A DNA stretch of 64,000 bases from Ectocarpus siliculosus (Eukaryota; Sar; Phaeophyceae; Ectocarpales; Ectocarpaceae). The stretch covers positions 681,788 to 745,787 of the forward strand of contig FN649738.1 in NCBI GenBank assembly GCA_000310025.1, written 5' to 3'. The position numbers and the translations under genes are program-made. Below are positions 35,701 to 45,200 of the stretch, one piece after another; the first letter of the stretch is position 1, and each line of letters opens with the position of its first letter. Below the pieces are notes generated by a model. That model saw nothing but the letters and a program-made list of their open reading frames with translations. It had not been told where the DNA came from and did no database searches.

Positions 35701-38700
35701 CACTTGACGTAAGCATCGATCGTGAAGCCTCCCACCGCTCTTCCTTAGCGCTACTTCTCACTGACCCTTTCGATTTTTTTGTGATACATACTTGGCAATG
35801 CAGGTGCTAGTGGTGCCCTTCGGCATGTGCTGGAGCTTAGACCTCTCCGCGAGCCTGGTGGTGGTGATGGGCACGGAGTCGTACGACGGGAGGGAACACA
35901 AGTACGTCGATTACCCGGTGACGGACCTCCTGCACATGACCGGCCTTGCCTCCAGGTGACCAAACCGCCGTGGAAGAATCCGCGAAGCGTTCCGTGGAAT
36001 GATGCGGTTTTCAACCACGCGCTGCTACGGAGAATGTGTTGAGCCGGCTGCTGCTTATTTTCGTTGAGCTGATTCGATGGTCGGGACGTCTTGCATAGAC
36101 ACCTCTTAAGGGCGGGAAGGCGGTGACCACGGGAGACGTATGTGCGCTCCAGTTATTGGACCGGTGCGGATGTCAGACGTGGTGAGCAGAGACCGGAAGA
36201 CTTTTATGTGACAACAGCATTAACAGCGTCAGCAGCAATAACAACAACAACAACTACAAGGGCAAAAACAACGATATGAGCGCAAACATCGATACTACGA
36301 ATGCTATTTGCTAACAGACGAGGTAAATGTCCCGCCGGTACCACGTGCAAAACCAACCTGCAGGCCCCTGCTCGACAGCAGCGGGCGCGGGGTTCTCCTG
36401 TGCCACACCCCGAAGCGGGAGTACATCCGCAAGCTCCTGTACGACCCCTTGCCGATCGAGAGCCACCTCGACCATGTCATGGCGGAGCACATGAACGCCG
36501 AGGTGCGTTAGAGTCCCTTTTTTTGCTGCTCGTGTTTTTCTTACATGTGAGCACTACATATCCATCTCTACCCGAAAAAGAAAATAAACCAGGATGACTA
36601 AGCAAATTGCGCATTCATATATGTGTTTTCACTTGTCCTTGAGCTTGTCGCTACGGGTGCGGTATGTAGTACCGGAGCATTCCCGTGGCCGAGAGCATGT
36701 TGTAGTCTTGTTTCCGAGGTGAGTTGCCTCTTGCCAGCCCGTACCCGTACTTTGCAATGCGCAGCAGCATTGGCGATGCATACTGACGTAAAAATGGCGC
36801 CCTGATACGCCGGGAAGGAAGCGCGTTGGGCATTATCCTGTGTGATGATTCATGTTGTTGTTGTGTGCCCGATCTCTCGCTTTTCACACGGTCCTATCCA
36901 TGTCTGTTGACGGTTTCATGATTCATCGTGTGACGTTCCCTCCCGGCGTCGTGTTGATCGTACCATACCAGGTGGTGACGAAGACGATCGAGAACAAACA
37001 GGATGCCGTGGACTACCTCACGTGGACGTTCTACTACCGCAGGCTCACACAGAACCCAAACTACTACGACATGGGGGGCAGCTCCCACAGGCATCTCAGC
37101 GACCACTTGAGCGAGCTGGTGAGAAAAGCTCGTTGTGTTTATTGGTTTTGTTGTCTACCGTTTTCCGTGTTTTGAAGACCCAAGCCGGTGCCTGTAAGGG
37201 GTCAGGGCAAACCCATCCCCGCCCCCAATGTTGGAGCTTGACTATAGCAGACCCATCTCTTTTGTTCAAAGCCTTGACCCAATGCTGCTTTGCGTGTTAA
37301 CTCTATCCGAAGGTGGAGCGTGTGGTGGGGGACCTCGAGGAGGCGAGGGCCGTGTCCGTCGAGGACGACATGAACCTCAGCGCGCTAAACCTGGGCATGA
37401 TCGCCGCGTACTACTACCTGCAGTACACCACCATCGAGCTCTTCGCCAACTCTGTCACGGCCAAGACGAAGCTCAGGCGAGATACCGCAAATGACACAAG
37501 ATAACACACACCCTGGCCAAATTTTTCAAATCTCGATTTCTCAACGACAGAAAAAGTCACAGCGCCGAAACGGTGGCGTTAAAGCTGTCTCGTCGAGAGT
37601 TTTCCGAAAATGTATTGTTTCATTTATGCATCCTCTTCGTCATGGCGTAATCGAGCTTTGAAAATTGATCAAGGGATGCGGTATCTTGGGTCATTTATGG
37701 GTATTCTGTGATCCTCTCATGATGCTTGCGTTGTTTGTTCTTGTCTTGGTGGCTGTCGTTGCTGGTCGTGGATGATGCCACTGTTCGATCGCAGCTGTAG
37801 CACACGATCGTCGAGCTCTCCGCTAATCTCGTTTTATCAGGAACCTTGCTATTGTCTCCTCTGTGTGATCCAGGTAAATACTGGCGTCCTTCCAACCTAT
37901 GGCTGTTGTTTGGGCTCAATCCAGGTTCATTTGTAAAGAACCGTTCACTTCGCTCCAAGATCTGTGGCCTTTGATTTGAAAAGCTTGCCTGGTAAGATTT
38001 CACCCCCAAGACCTCCAAGAAAGCCCCGGCATTACGTTACAGCTTGATTGGACCTCCAGCCTGATTGCTTGCATTGTTTCTGCTGCTGGGTGCCCTGGCT
38101 GCTCTTTATGTCGAACGGCGTGACCTCTTGCGGCGACAGGGGCTTGCTGGACATCGTGGCATCGGCCTCCGAGTTCAACGAGCTCCCTGTCAGGCAGCAG
38201 GAGGAGAAGGCCCTCAAGATGCTGGCGCACCACCTCCCTCAGAAGGTAAGAAAGCGTGGTGATTTGGACGGCAAGAATACCATTTTAGAGCAACATCGAA
38301 AGCAATTGCGTGTTGGTGGCTTTGTACGGAGGCTGGTCTGCCGTTCCTTGTTGAGAGCGGGAATGTTTGGCTTGTTTGGTTTGTTGCCGCAAACGCCGAT
38401 TATCTTGCTGCATGCCACACGAGTGATATCCAGATGTTGGGCTTTCCCCCGATATGTTGTCCCCAAACCAAAAACTGTGAAGTTTTTACATAACATTATC
38501 GTTTACCTAACACATTTTCTTGTGCCGAAACAAACCTACTTGTTTGTTCGGCACTCGACTCAGCAGTTGTACTGAATCTCCTCACGTCATGTTCATTTTC
38601 CACTCTTGTTGCCGCTCTTATGATAATGCGCAGCTTCCGAACGAGTGGCAGTTTTCGGACACCAACGCAAAGGCCCACGTGTTGCTGCAGAGCCACTTCA

Positions 38701-41700
38701 GCAGGACGGCGCTGTCCACGGACCTCCGAGCAGACCAGAAGGTAAGGCCAAGAACCAGGCCCAGAGGTGGGGGGGAGAGGAGGAAAGGGAGACGTAGAGG
38801 GGGGAGAGAGGCAACCGTCGCTAGCTTTGCGGCATGAGATAGTTTAGTTGGCCAACATGTGGAATATTTCATTCGGATGGAAGGTATCCGATGTTTGAAC
38901 CGTACATCTGCCATCAAGAACATAAATAGCTCTCACTTGTGTTTCAACCCCTGGGACAACGAAAAAGGTATATTTGTGATTTTTGAAAGATCGTACCGAG
39001 ATTGCTGGGCAATACTCCATAAGCGAATAGACCAGACGGTTTACGTGATTGGTTTTGAATTTTGATGTTGTATCAATGAATGTAACAAGTGGTTTTTTGT
39101 TGTTTTTTCAGGTGGTTCTGCTGGACTCTGTTCGGCTGCTGCAAGCGGTGGTGGACGTGATCTCGTCGAACGGCTGGCTCAAGCCTGCCCTCGAAGCGAT
39201 GGAGCTGTCGCAGATGATGGTGCAAGGGGTGTGGGCGAAGGACAGCTACCTGCGACAGATCCCGCACTTCTCGCCCGAAGTGATCCAGGTAAGATAGGTT
39301 TTCTTGGCGAGAAGGGTTCTTTTTCTGGCATGGCGCATCTTTGTCTCGGTGGCACCGTGGGATTTTTTTTGTTTTTTGTCGAAGTCCCCGCCCAAACTTT
39401 TGCACAGTTTGTCGTGCGCAAGGGCGTAGAGTTGCGTGACTCATGTCTCTTGCGGGACTCGATGCGGTCCTCATCTTCATTTTTGGGCGATGCCGAATTT
39501 CGCAGATTAACCTCTTGAGAGACACTTATTTCAGCGTGGAAGTTGAAGACGCGCTTCTATTTCTTGGTCAACAAGAAAGTTGCGCCTCCGCTGGGGGTCG
39601 GACTCCCAACTGCCAGTCCACGTGTCGCCATCCTCGATGTGTTCTGACGTGTTATGGGAGAGGTTGTATGAAATCGGCGTCGTAGCTTCATACTTTTAGT
39701 ACCAGCCTGGGGGCATGATATTTTCCATTTGGGAGAAGTGTTTCCGTTCTAACCTGGCGCAACCAAATAACCATTGCGTTTTCTTTTTTTTTTCGTCATA
39801 GCATTCTGGCTTTCTGCGAATTTCAGCGACATCGAAAAGGGGTCGCATTAGCTTTGCTTGTTGGATTCAACATCGGGACGGAATATATATTTGTTGCATG
39901 CACAACTCTCTGAACATCTCTTTTAGGGATGAAACCGAACAAATATTTGACGCAGTGCGAAGCATACCTTTATTGTATCCCCTCTCTGGACTCCGAAAGT
40001 GCGGGTTGCACGCATATCTCAAAACACGAAACCGAACATCAGTGGTCAAATTTGATGGTCGGTCTGCCTCTCGTTGCTAAGTCCTTCTTCTCGTATCCTT
40101 CCTTAACAATGCTATGCTATGAAACCGTTTAACAGAGATGCGAGGATGCAGGAGTCGAGACCCCGTTCGACATCATGGGTCTGGAGGACGACGAGAGGGA
40201 CAGGCTGCTGGACATGCCGCAGAGCAAGATGGGGGACGTGGCGAACTTCTGCAACGCCTTCCCGAACGTGGAGATGGACTTCGAGGTGCAGGAGAGCGAC
40301 GACATCACGGCCGGGGACCCCGTGACCCTGGTGGTATCCCTTGAGAGGGAGGGGGAAGAGGACGAGGACGAACCCGAGGGGGGCTGGGGCAAGGTCAGTG
40401 CTTTGCCCCTGTGTCGGCATTCTCGGTTCGCTTGGTCGTGTGTGCCTTCTGGTGGTACCGCTGTAGCTGTGCGCGGCGAGAGTGAAATCACTTCTAGGAC
40501 TCACGGTCGCGGGTGCGTCATCGTAAAATGATTGATATGTTAGCTTGTATTGGGACGAAGTGCAAATTTCGGCGCATGTGTGCAAGGAGACTCCATGCAA
40601 GTGTGTGCCCACCTCGCACCATTTTTTTGTCAAATTGACACACAGGTGAACACGGATTCACACGGTTGCTCGGTTTGTTTTCGATTATTGCACGTACATG
40701 GCGTAATACTGTAGTGTGTGTGCTGGGGCCTATTTTTTGTGTTGGCGCTCCAACCTCGGGTATATTTGTCTGAACAATGAAGCGTATCAACTCTTACAGA
40801 TGTACGTCACGTATGAACCATTGTTAAGACTTGTTTTTTGTCCCGCGCAGCAGAGTACAGTAGAGGTCCCTGGTTAGTGCCGGTACGTGCGCGGAAATTC
40901 ACGGGCATTATTCAAAGTATTGACAATGACTTCGAAATTTAGTGTATGCCCGCCGAAAACACCGGGACTAAACAGGGACCTCTACCGTGTACCTACATAC
41001 CCGATTATATTGTTTTACCCCCCACCGTTTTCGTGTCCAGGTGTGTGCCCCCTTGTACCCCAAGTCCAAGACGGAGGCGTGGTGGGTGGTTGTCGGGGAC
41101 AAGAAGAAGAACACTCTTCTGGCCATCAAGAGGGTCACCCTGCAGCGCAAGACGAGAGCAAAGCTCGAGTTCGCGGCTCCGGACGAGGTGAGGTTTGTTC
41201 TATTGTCGTGTTTGCTTATGTCTATTCCTCTGCAAGGCCGCACGCTGCCACCCGAAGTTTCTCCGGCCAAATTCTGGGCATCCGGCGTTATTTTCACAAG
41301 AGTCTTGGATGTTTCATGTGTCATGCATGGTTTCACAGGCCTTGTTCAGGGTGACCGGGCATTGTACACGCGGTCTGGTTTAGGAACCACTACTGCGTGC
41401 GGTGGTAGCGTTCTTTTTCTTGCACTTGCGTGGGTGGTGGTGCTATGGTAATACGAGCGAAAGGTCGTCTTGGGTGTGTTATTTTCATTCCAATTGCGTT
41501 TTATATTTGGAGGTCTTGCATCACCGTCCAACATGTCACTATCCGAGAAACGCCGTGCTTGTGTGTTCAAGGAAATATTGTTGGTAGCTTTTTTTTTTTT
41601 TTTGTCTGGTGCTGTTCCGGCCTGGTCTTTTGCTTCTCTTTCTCATGATAGTGTCTGCCACACATTTCTCGCGTGCGTTTCGGGGTGTTTTGGCTTTCTA

Positions 41701-42248
41701 CGCCAACTTTCTTGTGCAGAGGGGTTGAAACTGGCGAGAGTGAAGTTCCACGCCGACAAGCATCTCTTCAATGGCAGACAGCAATAAACCAGAATCACAC
41801 AAGCGATATCTGCTTTTGAGGCCTCTCGATGTGCAGCGGTCCCTTTTTTCCGGAGTCGTGAGCATCCTCTAGTGTAGTTTGCACGGCTGCTCTCGACCCC
41901 TCGGTAGATGTAGTTGCCGAGATGATGGATCGTTTTTGTGTTGACATTAGGCGATCCTTCTCTTCAACCAAGACGAACGCACCGATTCATGCCCTGTTGT
42001 CGACTTTTCCCCTCTCAGACCATTCCTCTTCTGCCTAGAGCCTTTCTATGCCTCCCGGCCCACGCCTTGACCCTTAATTCACTTGGCAACACCACCATCT
42101 CCCACTGTGCATGTGCGTCGCCAAGGTCGGAGAGCACACGTTGGAGCTATTCCTCATGTGCGACAGCTACGTCGGCTGCGACCAGGAGTACGCGGTGGAA
42201 CTCATGGTTGGAGCGGCCGGCAGCGACGACGAGAGCGAAGAAGATTGA
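11967..42248 (+). CDS. BRR2: U5 snRNP helicase Brr2 (SNRNP200), 44 exons
   Basis: Ski2-like helicase that unwinds U4/U6 snRNA to activate the spliceosome. Exons: 11967-12011, 13552-13689, 14637-14818, 15395-15497, 15767-15847, 16430-16547, 17106-17322, 17797-17869, 18781-18852, 19263-19346, 19873-20210, 20479-20596, 21123-21344, 22038-22139, 23157-23333, 23965-24168, 24498-24580, 24932-25040, 25245-25340, 25555-25686, 26247-26369, 26993-27184, 27574-27752, 28630-28756, 28979-29166, 29585-29677, 29857-30040, 30779-30960, 32020-32203, 32660-32809, 33386-33571, 33830-33943, 34461-34674, 34995-35264, 35804-35955, 36364-36502, 36972-37118, 37313-37476, 38140-38245, 38634-38741, 39112-39288, 40136-40393, 41041-41187, 42126-42248. 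Coding total 6,601 nt, about 2,199 aa against 2,136 in human. All phases agree except one extra base in exon 34. The start is set by exon 1 (FEYKA) joining [10 protein letters not shown]. Two full helicase cassettes and two Sec63 regions are present; the protein ends in an acidic tail and TGA. Introns 10 and 38 have GC donors. Confidence 0.95.
13332..13590 (+). repeat. Tandem copy of the exon 2 acceptor and exon start (BRR2 intron 1)
   Basis: A block from GTGCCCTTACCCC through the pyrimidine tract, TAG and AACTCCAACCTTGTGCTCAC occurs at 13332-13432. It recurs 153 bp later at the true exon 2 (13552). The upstream copy has G for A in the ADR codon and an early TAG, so it is a dead exon start. 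Confidence 0.9.
16535..16800 (+). repeat. Tandem copies of the exon 6 donor edge (BRR2 intron 6)
   Basis: The exon 6 end GAAGAGATGGGTGAGGTCAC (16539-16558) recurs with changes at about 16627-16646, 16695-16714 and 16775-16795. Shared text AGAGCACTG-TGTC lies between them; the unit is about 70-85 bp. Confidence 0.85.
16850..17130 (+). repeat. Tandem copies of the exon 7 acceptor edge (BRR2 intron 6)
   Basis: Two degenerate upstream copies of the CTGTCCGCTGGCAG acceptor plus GTGTCGCTGTCGTGTTCGAC start at about 16852 and 16957, before the true exon 7 at 17106. Their trailing text (GAAACGTAACCGCC) is also repeated. Confidence 0.85.
17933..18175 (+). repeat. Minisatellite, about 8 copies of a 32-36 bp unit (BRR2 intron 8)
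   Basis: Units of the form GAAACCTGGGGTCCCCCATG, TTGTT, a short CT-rich link run without interruption from 17933 to 18175. Copies differ by a few bases. Confidence 0.9.
18611..18770 (+). repeat. CT-rich microsatellite (BRR2 intron 8)
   Basis: Imperfect TCTCTCATTC and TCTCTC units lead directly into the exon 9 acceptor at 18780. They may serve as its pyrimidine tract. Confidence 0.9.
18962..19300 (+). repeat. Copies of the exon 10 acceptor edge (BRR2 intron 9)
   Basis: True exon 10 begins after CAG at 19260-19262 with GTTCTTCTAAAGAACCGCGC. A copy with AACAGGTTCTTCTCTAGACC and CCAAGGCGCTGTAC lies at 19107-19142. A shorter copy (GCGCCAAGGCGCTGTGC) lies at 18970-18986. Confidence 0.8.
19729..19828. 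other. Assembly gap of exactly 100 N
   Basis: The run of N lies inside a C homopolymer in BRR2 intron 10. The round length suggests a placeholder rather than a measured gap. The exons on both sides join in frame, so no coding exon needs to be missing. Confidence 0.99.
20837..21165 (+). repeat. Three upstream copies of the exon 13 acceptor edge (BRR2 intron 12)
   Basis: True exon 13 (21123) begins GGTATGGAGAAATTGAACCG, then CATTCAGAGCAAGATG. Copies begin at 20839, 20941 and 21043, each after an AG-like end or its remnant (ACAACAG, ACTAG, ACAACAG). Each is followed by ATCGTTCGTT-GCGAT text; the unit is about 80-100 bp. Confidence 0.92.
22950..23180 (+). repeat. Two upstream copies of the exon 15 acceptor edge (BRR2 intron 14)
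   Basis: CTTCATCAGGTCCCCGTTCG (22957) and TTCTCAGGTGATCGATAG (23055) precede the true CTTCATCAGGTGATCGTTAC (23150). The shared tails GTGTTGAATT-AGCAGTGAG are also repeated. Confidence 0.85.
24380..24510 (+). repeat. Upstream copy of the exon 17 acceptor edge (BRR2 intron 16)
   Basis: TTTGTCGGGTGATTGCCCAGGG at about 24384-24405 mirrors the true TTTGTCAGGTGATGGCCCAGGC at 24490-24511. The acceptor AG has become GG in the copy. Confidence 0.7.
24599..24646 (+). repeat. GA dinucleotide microsatellite (BRR2 intron 17)
   Basis: About 23 GA units begin 18 bp after the exon 17 donor. Confidence 0.97.
24832..24945 (+). repeat. Upstream copy of the exon 18 acceptor edge (BRR2 intron 17)
   Basis: GTGATTACGAATGCTA-CCG and CTGTGCCAGGGACATG (24834-24869) recur at 24899-24938, where GTGCCAG is the true acceptor and GGACATG opens exon 18. 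Confidence 0.8.
25421..25470 (+). repeat. CCT triplet microsatellite (BRR2 intron 19)
   Basis: An imperfect run of CCT triplets, followed by CAA-rich sequence leading into the exon 20 acceptor. Confidence 0.9.
25921..26075. mobile_element. Possible end of a pogo/Tigger-type DNA transposon remnant (BRR2 intron 20)
   Basis: The sequence CAGTCATACCTCGGATAAGG followed by repeated TTAAGGAC units resembles the CAGxCATACCTCG ends known for pogo-like elements. Only one end is visible; I could not find a convincing inverted partner or any transposase. Weak call. Confidence 0.3.
26741..26774 (+). repeat. TC dinucleotide microsatellite (BRR2 intron 21)
   Basis: About 17 TC units. Confidence 0.95.
28800..29000 (+). 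repeat. Upstream copy of the exon 25 acceptor edge (BRR2 intron 24)
   Basis: ACACGCCACC, TTTTTTCGGGTGAACTCC and TCCTTGCTGGCGT at about 28801-28838 parallel ACACGCCGCC, TTTTTGTCAGGTGAATGCC and CTCCTGCAGGCGT at 28960-28999. Confidence 0.75.
30020..30300 (+). repeat. Four downstream copies of the exon 27 donor edge (BRR2 intron 27)
   Basis: The exon 27 end GACTTCCTCTTCGACCAGAAG plus GTATGC recurs at about 30078, 30148, 30208 and 30271 with small changes. Three of the four copies keep AAG|GTA; the second intronic copy reads AAG|ATA. The unit is about 60-70 bp with a T-rich link. Confidence 0.93.
30664..30815 (+). repeat. Upstream copy of the exon 28 acceptor edge (BRR2 intron 27)
   Basis: CTTCCCGCAAGGTTCACGAACTACGC and CTGGATCC at about 30666-30711 repeat CTTCCCGCAGGTTCACGACTACGC and CTGGATCC at 30769-30812. 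The intronic copy has insertions that break the frame. Confidence 0.9.
31715..32040 (+). repeat. Three upstream copies of the exon 29 acceptor edge (BRR2 intron 28)
   Basis: GGTGGATGCRC-type text at about 31793, 31858 and 31933 precedes the true ACAG|GTGGATGCACAG at 32016. It sits in an approximately 75-bp unit that also repeats CCCGAAG, CCGCTTCCT/CCGCCTCCT and TATCCTCATCA/TATCCTTATCA. Confidence 0.88.
32415..32690 (+). repeat. Three upstream copies of the exon 30 acceptor edge (BRR2 intron 29)
   Basis: GTAGGTGTTCCAAGAGCTG followed by ACGGC occurs near 32417, 32493 and 32580. It occurs at the true exon 30 start (32660, after TAG). The unit is about 75-85 bp; all copies keep the TAG|GTG acceptor context. 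Confidence 0.93.
33130..33390 (+). repeat. Duplicated block with the exon 31 acceptor context (BRR2 intron 30)
   Basis: TTCGGGG-AGGCATGACGGCAT, CCTGTGATTCA/CCGTGATTCA and CCATGGAACGCAG occur in the same order at 33141-33265 and 33294-33385. The second copy ends at the true acceptor. Confidence 0.75.
35480..35840 (+). repeat. Two upstream copies of the exon 35 acceptor edge (BRR2 intron 34)
   Basis: AATGCAGGTGCTGGTGGCAC with CCTTTGGCATGTGCTGG (about 35490-35527) and AAGCAGGTGCTATTATAGTGG (35643) precede the true AATGCAGGTGCTAGTGGTGC with CCTTCGGCATGTGCTGG (35797-35833). The unit is about 155 bp. The first copy still reads [11 protein letters not shown]. Confidence 0.92.
36972..42248 (+). other. 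BRR2: Brr2 C-terminal Sec63 region and acidic tail (exons 37-44)
   Basis: Anchors include [98 protein letters not shown] and [19 protein letters not shown] precedes a Ser/Asp/Glu tail that ends at TGA 42246-42248. Confidence 0.92.
40856..40992. mobile_element. Short inverted-repeat element (MITE-like) in BRR2 intron 42
   Basis: Left end TACAGTAGAGGTCCCTGGTT, AGTGCCGG. Right end, reverse-complemented, is TACACGGTAGAGGTCCCTGT, then TTAGTCCCGG. The ends are flanked by TA. The element is about 137 bp with no coding potential, so it is non-autonomous. A TA target site would fit Tc1/mariner-type mobilisation, which is inference. Confidence 0.7.
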
Positions 42249-45200
42249 TACATGAAATTCATCTGGCCCGGTTCTTCAGATACCCAAATGACAAGAGAAA
42301 TGCCATCGATAGGCAGGATGTCAAGTATCTGTTTGTTAGTCGTCTCGAGCACGTGGGCGTAGATATGATAGGCACGGGTGGCTGGGGAAAAACACAGATG
42401 CGGGGAACCCTGCGGCTTTGCCAGTTCATGCGAATTAACAAATCTCACTTGGCCAACACATGTGCACGATACCGCGTCAATAGCATTTCAGAGAAAATCG
42501 TTACCCAATGGGGCGCACGGTTTCCCTTCGGCGGAGCCCTCCCTCCCTACACGGGCATCGGCCCTGGCCGAGATCTCCGCAGGAGCGTTGTACGTTGCCG
42601 GTGTCGTGTGATTGGTTTGTGCTAAATTGCTACATCGTCCTGTCCGTGGAAGAGAAGCCAAACGTGCTCTCGGCGGAGTCTTTCATGATTTGTGGACGTG
42701 CCTCTGCATGGATTCGGATACAACTGGAGTGGTTTCGCCGATGGCTTTGTCGTGCTGTTGGGTGTATTCCCCAAGCAAGATTGCTTGCATCCTTGGGGTT
42801 GGGCATCAATCGAACACCCTTTGGTAGTGAAGTGAAAATCGAGCGTTTTTGCGTCCGTTTTCTTGGCGGTCACAAGGCCGCTTCGAGTTTCAATCGATAC
42901 TGTGTACTGACGGTGGAGGCTTGCGTCGTCAGGGCAAACGACACTTAGGAAAATATCCAGCTCGCATGTTTTGCTGTGGGGCTGGGATTCTACCGCAGCT
43001 GAAGGTGTGCTCAGTGGTGCCGCTCGGGACGTGGACATTGCTTTGGACTGTGGGGGAGATGCAGTTGGATCGCAGGTTCTGCGGTCCTGGCGTACGTTGG
43101 GGGGGGGGTTCAGGAAGCATCTCGGATTGGCCTGCGAAGGAAGTACACCATTGGGGTTGAGGGGAAAACTAATTCTAATATGGATGATACCGCTGGTTGT
43201 TTGCTCATGGTGAGGGGTGGGCAGGCACCAATCGTGGTTCTACAAGACGAGTGGAATGTTTCACAGAATAATAACCCCAAAGCAACCCATAGACAATGGG
43301 AATCCAACCGAATAGCAGTTTTGCTGATGGTACAGGTGTTCATGTGAGTGTGGACGTTCAGTACTGCTGTGGACATCGCCAAAACGTTCATGATTAGCTC
43401 GGTTGCTTCATGCGAGAGCAAAAAACACGGTGGATCTTTTTAATGTCGAGAACGTGCTTGCTTGTTCTCTTCCTCCTTCAGGCAACCCGGTCCATCTCCA
43501 TCCCCCCCATGTTTTCATGTGTAGGCGATAATCCGATGTTCCAGGGCCGACAGCTATAGACTGATGGCCCCTTTTTTACATGTCGAGATCCTCGCGGACG
43601 GATACAGTAATTTCCTTGCTTGGAGAAGATAGCTATTCGCGCGCCGCCGTCCCTGTGTGTGAAGTCGAAATTTAGAGAACGGCAATTGTAGCAGCCTGAT
43701 TGTATCTGCGGTCTTGTTGGGGAGCATTGTACATGGAACGACGGGTGATCACCGTCCGCTGACCGTCAAAGTTTGAATTACTCCTGATGAGATGCGTTTA
43801 GGCTTGCTTCCGGTCATCTTTTCATTGCATCACGTCCGTCGTCGGAACGTCTATGTACACGTATGCTTAAACTGCTTTCGGCAAACCTACAACACGCGTG
43901 ATGGGTGTCATCCGTTCTAACCTGCTACATAACGCACACCAACGAACAGCCCAAACAGGGTATCCATACGACGTAGAGGTCCGCTTCAGGTTGACGTCTT
44001 TGACGTTGCTTGATGAGAGCCAACTGGGGCACCCGCCAAATGCCTGCGAGTCATCACCACACCCAACAGCCAAGTGAGCTAAGGGGGAGAGAGCGGAAGG
44101 CAACCCAGCTAGCTACATGTAGCTCAGTTAGGAACGTCGATATCTCTACGTCACTGTCTCATCAAAGAAGGTAGGTGTGTGCTCGAGGGAAGCTGCGGTA
44201 AGTCTAAGTCTAAGGCTTTGTAGTCAGCTTTGTGGTCAGCTGTTGTCAATCTTGAAGACCTACTGCTCATCTTGGCAGCTAAAATCAGGTGCTCTCTGTT
44301 TGGGGCAGCGAGTATATGCCTCGCTGGAGTGACTGCCCTTCATTTGTCTCCTATCTTGCGTAGAAATCTGAACACTGTAGAGAACCGGCTGCCCTTTTCA
44401 TGCCAAGAAGGGATGCCGGATGATGTGTGCCGGAAGATGTGCCATGATATATCTACCCGCTCTGCTTTGCGTACAAAATCCCTGGATCGGTTGCGTTCGC
44501 TTGCAACAGTTATGGTACCGCTGTTCTCCGCGGTGTCGGCCACTGTACTTCTGCGTGCCGTGCGTGCTACGTACGCTTCAGACAAGGATTCCAAACCCTT
44601 GTGTGTACGCCCTTCCAGCACTTATTACAGAAGTCCAACCTGGACACTTCATCTGGCCCTGACTGGTTGAAGCAACTGCTTCCCAAGGGTTACCATACGT
44701 TTTCGCAGTCCTTGCAAATGTTACAGGTTATTGCACCAGGGTGTACCACCAGCGATTCGCTCCCATTTTCTTGGGATGGAAAAAAACCTAAAGCGTTCCT
44801 TGTTGCTGCCCCCTAGTGGAAAAGCTCTCTAGTGAATCTAGACTATAGACGGACACCGGCCACCGACGATCCGACATTTTTTTTTTTTCTTAATATGACA
44901 CAACGAAACCATCGCTATCATAGAAAAGAGTCTGAGACAGATTAGCAATGGGTTCATAGCGTCAGAAAGTACCTGTATGTCTACGATTTCCCAGACAGCA
45001 TATAGGGACATCTCCCCTGCGGGTAACAGGCTCAACAAGACAGTTTGGTAGCTGTCTTGTGTGTCTCATATATGTTATATGTTGGGAAGGTGCAGATGAT
45101 ATGTGTTAGGTACTGGTCGGGCGTTTTGTGTGTGACACCCTTTTAATCGTAGGGCATGCAATCTCCCTCAGTTTACAAACGTATTTTCAATGTGGTACGC

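Larger units (their letters stand above)
32020..36502 (+). other. BRR2: Brr2 helicase cassette 2 (exons 29-36)
   Basis: Motif I APTGSGKT (near residue 1398) and DELH (near 1502) are kept, but other motifs have drifted. TPEKWD is replaced by TAQHWD, SAT is SAS, and the arginine-finger region reads GLASRP instead of GRAGRP. In yeast and human this cassette binds nucleotide, does not hydrolyse it efficiently and serves as a protein-interaction platform; the same is inferred here. Exon 34 carries a one-base frame disruption. Confidence 0.9.

Noticed and set aside
44230-44820. Possible transposon-derived coding fragment
   Set aside because: Protein-like stretches in two frames but no recognisable motif, inverted repeats or LTRs; not enough to call.
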